This document shows, piece after piece, positions 45,483 through 50,947 of a stretch of 50,947 bases of DNA. The notes beneath the pieces were generated by a model. That model made no database searches, was not told where the DNA came from, and saw only the letters and a program-made list of their open reading frames with translations. Each line of letters opens with the position of its first letter. The first letter of the stretch is position 1. The DNA comes from an uncultured SAR86 cluster bacterium (GTDB lineage: Bacteria > Pseudomonadota > Gammaproteobacteria > Magnimaribacterales > D2472): NCBI GenBank assembly GCA_902563835.1, contig CACEZB010000001.1:106217-157163 (forward strand), read 5' to 3'. A program made the translations under genes and the position numbers.

Positions 45483-46021
45483 CACTTTTATTGGCTTTAT
45501 TCTCTATTTCTAATGTTATTAACGCTAATGATTTACTTAATAAGATAGAAATAATAGTGGATATTTCAGATCAAAGACTATATTTAGTAGAGGATAAAAT
45601 AATAATTGAAAGTTACCCAATATCATCATCTAAATATGGAGAAGGAAGTATAGAAAACTCTTTTAAAACACCATTAGGAAAGCATATTATAAAAGAAAAA
45701 ATTGGGTACGGAGTACCATTAAATACTATTTTTGTAGCTAGGGTAAATACTAATGAAAAAGCAAATATTATAAAATCTTTAGATGATTCTGAAGACGATT
45801 ATGTAACTTCTAGAATATTATGGCTTGATGGGCTTGAAGAAGGCATTAATAAAGGAGAGGGCGTAGATTCTTTCAATAGATTTATATACATACATGGAAC
45901 TCATGAGGAAGGCCTGATTGGCCAAAAAGCATCTCACGGTTGTATAAGAATGTTTAATAATGATGTTGTAAAGCTTTATGATATTGTTAAAAAAGGAACA
46001 AAAGTCTATATTAAGGCTTAA
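45458..46021 (+). CDS. L,D-transpeptidase (YkuD domain)
   Basis: A 187-residue exported protein: signal peptide (about 1-23, ending NVINAN) and one YkuD domain with IVDISDQRLYLVED at the start, IYIHGTHEEGLIG, and the catalytic SHGCIRMFNNDVV with C162. Such enzymes make 3-3 cross-links in peptidoglycan or attach lipoproteins to it, using meso-DAP residues. It overlaps lnt by 25 bases, an unusually long overlap for this window, caused by the start of the signal peptide lying inside the lnt end. No LysM domain is present. Confidence 0.9.
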   Translation: MDKIYKKIALLLALFSISNVINANDLLNKIEIIVDISDQRLYLVEDKIIIESYPISSSKYGEGSIENSFKTPLGKHIIKEKIGYGVPLNTIFVARVNTNEKANIIKSLDDSEDDYVTSRILWLDGLEEGINKGEGVDSFNRFIYIHGTHEEGLIGQKASHGCIRMFNNDVVKLYDIVKKGTKVYIKA

Positions 46022-46040
46022 AGCTTTAGATTCTTACTTT

Positions 46041-48194
46041 TTAGAAATTATTAGCAACTGAAGACATTTCAAATCCTAACTTTTCTTTTCTATTATCCTT
46101 TTCTGGTGCTTCTCCTAATTTCTCACCATTTTTAGCTAGTTTTACTAGCATCTCACTAGGTTTGTAGACGTCACTACCTGTTATTTCTTTATATTTTTCG
46201 AGTTTTTCTATTACAACATCTAACCCCATTGCATTAGCATGATGCATTGGTCCACCCCTCCATATTGGGAATCCGTAACCATTTATATATACAACATCAA
46301 TATCAGCAGCTCTTTGAGATACACCTTCTGACAATATATCAGCGCCTTCGTTTATAAGAGCTAATATACATCTATCTACAATTTCCTCATCTGATATTTC
46401 TCTTCTTGTAAAACCATTCTCTGCAGATATTCTTTCATATGTTTCTTCATTTTCAGGCGCTGGATTAGGTGCCCTAGATCCTTCAGAATAGTTATAATAA
46501 CCAGCTCCATTTTTTTGACCATATCTATCTTGTTCACAAAGCTCATCACCAATTTTTGCATGAAGTGGTGATTCTTTACCGCTTAGCTTTCTAGCTCTCC
46601 AACCTAAATCCAATCCAACAAGATCCATCATTCTAAATGGACCCATATTTAATCCAAATGATTCTAATGCTTGGTCAATTTGATGGGGAAGGGCTCCTTC
46701 TAGAAGCAACATATTGGCTTGTGCAGTATATCCAAATAACATTCTATTACCGATAAAACCAGGGGCATTCAGTGAAACTACTGCAGCCTTCTTAAGCTTC
46801 TTACCTATAGCCATTATAGTTGCTAATGTTTCATCAGATGTTGCCTCACCCCGAACAACTTCTAAAAGTCTCATTATATTTGCAGGACTAAAAAAGTGAG
46901 TACCCACTACCATTTCAGGCCTTTTAGTTACTGATGCTATTGAGTCTATATCTAAACCAGATGTATTGCTGGCAAGTATTGCTCCTTCTTTAACATGCTC
47001 ATCTAAAGATTTAAAAATTTCATGCTTAAGTTCTAAATTTTCATATACAGCTTCTATAACAATGTCACAATCTGAAACATCTTTATAATCCAAACTAGAG
47101 GTTACTAAACCAAAAACACCATCTTTTTGCTCAGCAGTGAGTCTCCCTTTATTAACCATAAAATCATAATTTTTTTCTATTACAGATACTCCTCTTTTTA
47201 AGTTTTCCTCATCTTGATCAATTATATGTACAGGTATTCCAGCATTAGCAAAACACATTGCAATTCCGCCACCCATTGTTCCAGATCCAATAATTCCAGC
47301 TTTTTTAATATCTTTAATTTTTGTATCTTTTGGTACATCTGAAATCTTTGATGCTGCTCTTTCACCAAAGAATATATGGATCATTGCTTCTCTTTGAGGG
47401 TGGAATAAACACTCCATGAAATATTCACCTTCTTTTTTTATACCTTCATCAAAATTATCAATATTAATTGCAGCTTCTACACATTTAATTATTTGTCCTG
47501 GTGCAAATTGACCTTTTCTTGCTTTAGCAGCCATAGCCTGAGCTTCTAAAAGAATATTTTTATCCCCTCGAGCTTCAAGCATTTTCTCATTTTTATCTCT
47601 AACTCTAGGGTGATTATCATTATTGCTAGCCATTTCTTTTATAAAATCAATTGATTCTGCAACCACGTCTTTTGATGTTTTATCTACAATACCCATTTTT
47701 AAAGCTTTTATTGCAGGCACATGTGATCCAGAAAGCATCATTTTGAGTGCTTCACCTGGACCTATTAATCTCGGTAATCTTTGCGTACCGCCGCCCCCTG
47801 GCAATAACCCTAAATTAACCTCAGGTAAGCCCACAAATGCTGTTTCAGCAGCAATTCTGTAATTACAACATAATGCTGTTTCTAGGCCTCCACCCAAGGC
47901 TACGCCGTTAATTGCAGCCACTACTGGCTTTTTGCAGAATTCAAGCTTATTAAATACTTCATTTAAAGGTATTCCTTCAACATTTCCACCAAATTCAGAT
48001 ATATCTGCTCCAGCTATAAATGCTCTACCGTTACCTGTTAAAACAACCCCTTTTACTGAATCATCTTCTTCAGCTTTAACTAACGATTCATATAATCCTG
48101 TCCTAACTCCATCACTTAAGGGATTTACCGGTGGATTGTCTACTGTAAGTATTGCTACTTCTTCCTTAACTTCATATAAAACTGTACCTTTCAA
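46041..48194 (-). CDS. Fatty-acid oxidation multifunctional enzyme (enoyl-CoA hydratase / 3-hydroxyacyl-CoA dehydrogenase)
   Basis: A 717-residue fusion: enoyl-CoA hydratase/isomerase domain (about 1-190; NPPVNPLSDGV, AFIAGADISEFGG, VNLGLLPGGGGTQRL) followed by a 3-hydroxyacyl-CoA dehydrogenase with the NAD loop GSGTMGGGIAMCFANAG (about residue 305), SNTSGLDI, GTHFFSPANIMRLLEVV and a C-terminal domain repeat with YINGYGFPIWRGGPM. The oxyanion glycines and catalytic glutamate region are retained. It resembles the FadB/FadJ and peroxisomal bifunctional types; no thiolase partner is in the window. Start is TTG at 48194 with GGAGA 6 bases upstream; an ATG 5 bases before is out of frame. Confidence 0.93.
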   Translation of the reverse strand: MKGTVLYEVKEEVAILTVDNPPVNPLSDGVRTGLYESLVKAEEDDSVKGVVLTGNGRAFIAGADISEFGGNVEGIPLNEVFNKLEFCKKPVVAAINGVALGGGLETALCCNYRIAAETAFVGLPEVNLGLLPGGGGTQRLPRLIGPGEALKMMLSGSHVPAIKALKMGIVDKTSKDVVAESIDFIKEMASNNDNHPRVRDKNEKMLEARGDKNILLEAQAMAAKARKGQFAPGQIIKCVEAAINIDNFDEGIKKEGEYFMECLFHPQREAMIHIFFGERAASKISDVPKDTKIKDIKKAGIIGSGTMGGGIAMCFANAGIPVHIIDQDEENLKRGVSVIEKNYDFMVNKGRLTAEQKDGVFGLVTSSLDYKDVSDCDIVIEAVYENLELKHEIFKSLDEHVKEGAILASNTSGLDIDSIASVTKRPEMVVGTHFFSPANIMRLLEVVRGEATSDETLATIMAIGKKLKKAAVVSLNAPGFIGNRMLFGYTAQANMLLLEGALPHQIDQALESFGLNMGPFRMMDLVGLDLGWRARKLSGKESPLHAKIGDELCEQDRYGQKNGAGYYNYSEGSRAPNPAPENEETYERISAENGFTRREISDEEIVDRCILALINEGADILSEGVSQRAADIDVVYINGYGFPIWRGGPMHHANAMGLDVVIEKLEKYKEITGSDVYKPSEMLVKLAKNGEKLGEAPEKDNRKEKLGFEMSSVANNF

Positions 48195-48265
48195 AGCATT
48201 TCTCCATAAATAATTTTAAAAAAGCATTATACATAAAAAAAACTTGTTTTTTATTATAATTACTA

Positions 48266-48293
48266 TTGATAATTAATTATAAGTATATATAAT
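48266..48293 (+). promoter_or_regulatory. Strong candidate sigma-70 promoter
   Basis: TTGATA (48266-48271), a 16-base spacer and a perfect TATAAT (48288-48293). The expected start is near 48300, exactly at the 5' arm of the hairpin described next. Bases 48195-48265 hold only AT-rich sequence and presumably the fadB-like promoter on the other strand. Confidence 0.65.
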
Positions 48294-48298
48294 AATAA

Positions 48299-48377
48299 TT
48301 GTCAGCACTCCTCTCCCCCTATTTGATTATGCTGACAACTCTGGATTGTGGAGGGTTTTTAACCCTCCATTTCTTTT
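48299..48377 (+). ncRNA. Candidate small RNA or structured leader with intrinsic terminator
   Basis: From the predicted start near 48300 the transcript folds into a hairpin with arms TTGTCAGC (48299-48306) and GCTGACAA (48331-48338), closing a 24-base loop that includes CACTCCTCTCCCCCT. A 10-base linker follows, then the terminator hairpin at 48349-48369 and a U-rich tail. The size (about 78 nt), promoter placement, C-rich unpaired loop and terminator are the layout of a trans-acting sRNA. CUCCU in the loop is the anti-Shine-Dalgarno core. Alternatively it is an attenuator for the downstream peptide and peroxidase genes, because CTCTCC in the loop can also pair with GGAGGG of the terminator. 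Family not recognised. Confidence 0.6.
48349..48377 (+). terminator. Rho-independent terminator
   Basis: TGGAGGGTT (48349-48357) and AACCCTCCA (48361-48369) form a perfect 9-base-pair stem with a 3-base loop, followed by TTTCTTTT (48370-48377). It is the only textbook intrinsic terminator I found in the window. On the plus strand no gene other than the candidate RNA precedes it. Confidence 0.85.
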
Positions 48378-48393
48378 AAAGCGAGGTTTTTTT

Positions 48394-48480
48394 ATGGAAA
48401 AATTTAAGGCTAATATTGAAATAATTTTGTTAACAGTTATTTTTATATCATCTCTAACTGCAATAACTCCAATTTCTTAG
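48394..48480 (+). CDS. 28-residue predicted membrane peptide
   Basis: ATG 48394 to TAG 48478-48480, 28 codons: a charged N-terminus (MEKFKANIE), one hydrophobic segment (IILLTVIFISSLTAI) and a short polar end (TPIS). GCGAGG lies 7 bases before the ATG. The gene sits between the terminator and the peroxidase gene, which starts 15 bases after it. The single-helix layout and ribosome-binding site suggest a true small membrane protein, but a chance ORF in AT-rich sequence cannot be excluded. No family recognised. Confidence 0.5.
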   Translation: MEKFKANIEIILLTVIFISSLTAITPIS

Positions 48481-48495
48481 TAATATAATTAATAT

Positions 48496-49020
48496 ATGAA
48501 CAAACTGTTTTTAGTAATAGTACTTTTTACATCCTTCTATTCTTATAGCTGCTCTTATCTGCTTGATACAGAGATGAGACTTTTGGACTCAACTGAAGAA
48601 TTAAACTTATGTGAATATCAGGATAGTGTCTTATTAATAGTTAATGTAGCAAGCAGATGTGGGTATACATATCAATACGCGTCGTTACAAAAACTTTATG
48701 ATAAATACAAAGACCAAGGTTTTGTAGTTCTAGGCGTGCCTTCAAGAGACTTCTTTCAGGAATATTCTGATGAAACAGATGTTGCTGAATTTTGTTCTAC
48801 TGAATATGGAGTCAACTTCCCAATGTTTGCAACTTCAAAAGTTACTGGAAGAAAGGCAAATCCATTATATAAAAAATTACTTGAGGAAAGTGGCGTAAGT
48901 CCAAGATGGAATTTTAATAAATATCTAATATCAAAAGAGGGTAAAGTTGTTTCTACTTATGGATCTAAAGTTAAACCAGACTCTAAAGAACTTATTGATG
49001 AAATTGAGAAACTTTTATAA
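48496..49020 (+). CDS. Glutathione peroxidase family protein, exported
   Basis: A 174-residue thiol peroxidase with an N-terminal signal (about 1-18). The peroxidatic cysteine is C55 in NVASRCGYT, and the WNFNKYLI motif supplies the tryptophan and asparagine of the catalytic tetrad. The glutamine position is not conserved: FPCNQFGGQEP of classical enzymes reads GVPSRDFFQEY, so asparagine-glutamine is replaced by arginine-aspartate; bacterial relatives with PSNDF are common. The reductant in the periplasm may be thioredoxin-like rather than glutathione (inference). It may be cotranscribed with the small peptide gene upstream. Confidence 0.88.
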   Translation: MNKLFLVIVLFTSFYSYSCSYLLDTEMRLLDSTEELNLCEYQDSVLLIVNVASRCGYTYQYASLQKLYDKYKDQGFVVLGVPSRDFFQEYSDETDVAEFCSTEYGVNFPMFATSKVTGRKANPLYKKLLEESGVSPRWNFNKYLISKEGKVVSTYGSKVKPDSKELIDEIEKLL

Positions 49021-49027
49021 ATAAAAA

Positions 49028-49666
49028 TTAATCAGAAACAAGCACAACCTCAGGCTTGTTAATTGCAAAGATTCCATTATCAACAACACCAGGAATATTA
49101 TTAATTAATGCTTCTAATGATTCTGGTTGAGATATATCTATATCGTTAACATCTAGTATTTGATTGCCTTGATCTGTTATAAAGCCCTTTCTATAAATAG
49201 GTGTTCCCCCCAATGAAGTTATTTTTCTTGCAACTAAACTTCTGCTTTCAGGTATTACCTCAATAGGGAGAGGAAATTCTCCAAGGCTTTCAACTAATTT
49301 TGATTTATCTACTATGCATATGAATTCATTAGAAGCTGATGCTATTATTTTTTCCCTAGTATGAGCACCACCACCTCCCTTTATTAAATAATTTTCAGGA
49401 GAAACCTCATCAGCACCATCAATATAATAGGCAACCTCATTAACATCATTTAGGGAAAAAACTTCAATACCTATCTCTTGTAATAATTTTGTTGATGCTT
49501 CTGAACTAGATACGGCACCATAAAAATTATTTTTATATTTAGCTAATTCTGAAATAAAAAAGTTTACTGTTGAACCAGTCCCAATTCCTAAAACCATATC
49601 TTTAGTAAGTTTTTTTCCTATATGGTTTATTGCTTTTTTTGAAACACTTATCTTTGCGTCGCTCAT
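49028..49666 (-). CDS. rpiA: Ribose-5-phosphate isomerase A
   Basis: Interconverts ribose 5-phosphate and ribulose 5-phosphate, feeding transketolase (28976). From ATG 49666 the protein has 212 residues with GIGTGSTVNFFI for phosphate binding, the catalytic region DGADEVSPENYLIKGGGGAH, and IVDKSKLVESLG. The open frame extends 5 codons upstream, but MSDAKISVSKKA is the family-like start. It diverges from ilvA, a conserved rpiA/ilvA pairing. Confidence 0.95.
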   Translation of the reverse strand: MSDAKISVSKKAINHIGKKLTKDMVLGIGTGSTVNFFISELAKYKNNFYGAVSSSEASTKLLQEIGIEVFSLNDVNEVAYYIDGADEVSPENYLIKGGGGAHTREKIIASASNEFICIVDKSKLVESLGEFPLPIEVIPESRSLVARKITSLGGTPIYRKGFITDQGNQILDVNDIDISQPESLEALINNIPGVVDNGIFAINKPEVVLVSD

Positions 49667-49704
49667 ACAGTTATAATACAAGAAAATAATGCATGTGATT
49701 TAAA

Positions 49705-50947
49705 TTGAGACTAAAAATAAAAAAAACTGGAAAATTTAAGAATTCAAAGAAATATCTTAAATTAATTAATGAAGCTTCTGTTTACGATGTGGCTATTGAT
49801 TCACCAACAACCCATGCAATAAATTTATCTATTAAAGAAAAAAATAATATTTTTTTAAAAAGAGAAGATTTACAACCAATTTTTTCGTTCAAGAATAGAG
49901 GTTCATATAACAAAATAGTTAATTTGTCTGAAATGCAAAAATCTCAAGGAATTATTGCTGCATCAGCAGGCAATCATGCTCAGGGCGTTGCTCTTGCATG
50001 CAAGAAATTAAATATTTCATGTAATATCATTATGCCTGTTACAGCTCCAGAGAATAAATTAAACTCAGTAAGAAGGCTGGGGGCAAAGATTACTCAATAT
50101 GGCGAAAACCTAGCAGAGGCTTTAGTTAAGGCCGATGAAGTTGCAAAGAAGAAAAAATATACTTTTGTTCATCCATTTGATGACCCTTATACAATTGCTG
50201 GGCAAGGAACAATTGGTAAGGAGATACTAGAGGATGGTATTGAATATGATGCGATCTTTGTTCCAGTCGGAGGCGGTGGCTTGATTGCTGGTATTTCTGC
50301 CTGGATTAAACAACAACAAAAGAAAATTAAGATTATTGGTGTAGAAGTTAATGATTCTGCATGTCTAACAGAGGCCCTCCAATCAAATAAAAGGGTTCTT
50401 TTAAAGAGGGTAGGTTTGTTTGCTGATGGAGTAGCAGTCTCTCAAATAGGTAAGCTTAATCTCGATGTTATCAAAGAATGTGTTGATGAAGTTATAACTG
50501 TAAATATAGATGAGGTATGTGCAGCAGTTAAAGATATTTTTGAGGATACTAGAGTGTTATCAGAGCCTTCAGGAGCAGTTGCTTTGGCAGGGTTAAAAAT
50601 TTATTCAAAAAAAATGAAGAATAAGAATCTTTTAGCAATTAGTTCAGGTGCAAATGTAAATTTTGAAAAACTTGGTTTTATTGTAGAAAGATCTGAGCTT
50701 GGAGAAAATAGAGAAAAAATTCTAAGTATTAAAATTCCTGAAAAGCCAGGAAGTTTTTTAAAGTTATCAAAGGTTTTTGGTAAATTGCCTGTAACAGAAT
50801 TTAATTATAGAAAATCAGGTGACAAAGATGCATTCGTATTAGTGGGGATTAGAACTTCTTCAGAGGAAAGTTTTTTAAAGCTAAAACAAAAATTAAAAAA
50901 ACTTAAATACAAGTTTAGTGATTACACTAGCAATGAAATATCAAATG
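49705..50947 (+). CDS. ilvA: Threonine ammonia-lyase (threonine dehydratase), biosynthetic, 3' end cut
   Basis: PLP enzyme that makes 2-oxobutanoate from threonine for isoleucine. 414 codons are visible and the frame is open to the window end. Motifs: SVYDVAIDSPTTHA, FLKREDLQPIFSFKNRGSY with PLP lysine K63, ASAGNHAQGVAL, the phosphate loop VPVGGGGLIAG, EPSGAVALAG; an ACT-like regulatory domain begins near residue 330 (KILSIKIPEKPGSFLKL). The presence of that domain suggests isoleucine feedback control. The start is TTG at 49705: the frame is closed by TGA at 49696 and no ATG lies before the conserved core. Confidence 0.93.
   Translation, partial: MRLKIKKTGKFKNSKKYLKLINEASVYDVAIDSPTTHAINLSIKEKNNIFLKREDLQPIFSFKNRGSYNKIVNLSEMQKSQGIIAASAGNHAQGVALACKKLNISCNIIMPVTAPENKLNSVRRLGAKITQYGENLAEALVKADEVAKKKKYTFVHPFDDPYTIAGQGTIGKEILEDGIEYDAIFVPVGGGGLIAGISAWIKQQQKKIKIIGVEVNDSACLTEALQSNKRVLLKRVGLFADGVAVSQIGKLNLDVIKECVDEVITVNIDEVCAAVKDIFEDTRVLSEPSGAVALAGLKIYSKKMKNKNLLAISSGANVNFEKLGFIVERSELGENREKILSIKIPEKPGSFLKLSKVFGKLPVTEFNYRKSGDKDAFVLVGIRTSSEESFLKLKQKLKKLKYKFSDYTSNEISN

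Noticed and set aside
1-50947. tRNA, rRNA, CRISPR arrays, insertion sequences, toxin-antitoxin pairs or phage genes
   Set aside because: All spacers were read; none holds a tRNA-like cloverleaf, regular repeats, terminal inverted repeats with a transposase, or relevant gene families.

Overview
The window is about 51 kb of AT-rich (roughly one third G+C by eye), densely packed chromosome from a gammaproteobacterium. The gene orders hemF-aroE, the cox/cta cluster, polA/engB/cytochrome c4/dsbA, lptM-lysA-dapF-DUF484-xerC-HAD, tatABC beside ubiEJB, rsgA/orn, miaB-phoH-ybeY-corC-lnt and rpiA/ilvA are all typical of gammaproteobacteria, several of them of the Pseudomonas-like branch. Low GC, many overlapping genes and almost no spacer suggest a streamlined, probably marine lineage such as SAR86; that taxon is an inference and was not tested. 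I see no tRNA, rRNA, CRISPR array, insertion sequence, prophage or integron.

Layout. 1-1263: end of hemF, then aroE and a small zinc-ribbon gene. 1264-9591: a caa3-type cytochrome c oxidase locus (coxB, coxA, cox11, coxC, DUF2909, SURF1, an unknown, heme A synthase, heme O synthase, SCO). 9593-14129 (minus): pckA, gshA, a quinone oxidoreductase and a lysine-rich unknown. 14130-14348: spacer with a nested inverted repeat just in front of pckA. 14349-20621: dsbB, polA, a COQ4-like gene, engB, cytochrome c4, a DsbA with a CGAC active site and a pseudoazurin-like copper protein. 20618-26204 (minus): lptM, lysA, dapF, DUF484, xerC, an AIG2-like gene, a DAPG-hydrolase-like gene, a HAD phosphatase and a UbiK-like gene. 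26251-28825 (minus): metK-ahcY. 28976-34759 (plus): tkt, pgk, class I aldolase, dtd, LOG family, unknown membrane protein. 34760-38590 (minus): ubiE-ubiJ-ubiB-tatA-tatB-tatC. 38594-46021: rsgA/orn, DUF1820, then miaB-phoH-ybeY-corC-lnt-L,D-transpeptidase. 46041-48194 (minus): a fadB-like fusion enzyme. 48266-49020: a strong promoter, a candidate small RNA with terminator, a 28-residue membrane-peptide gene and a peroxidase. 49028-50947: rpiA and the start of ilvA, cut by the window end.

How the genes fit together. Much of the window serves aerobic respiration and its cofactors: terminal oxidase with heme A and copper insertion, cytochrome c4, a cupredoxin, and five ubiquinone-related genes (ubiE, ubiJ, ubiB, UbiK-like, COQ4-like). 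Cell-envelope functions (DsbA/DsbB, Tat, Lnt, LptM, L,D-transpeptidase, meso-DAP supply through DapF) and central carbon metabolism (PckA, Tkt, Pgk, Fba, RpiA) make up most of the rest.

The window is mostly housekeeping. The best candidates for undescribed biology are in its few spacers: an approximately 78-nt candidate small RNA at 48300-48377 whose hairpin loop carries an anti-Shine-Dalgarno-like tract, the membrane peptide after it, and the long hairpin in the pckA leader. Three genes shorter than 60 codons were recovered by reading the gaps: tatA, lptM and the 28-residue peptide.
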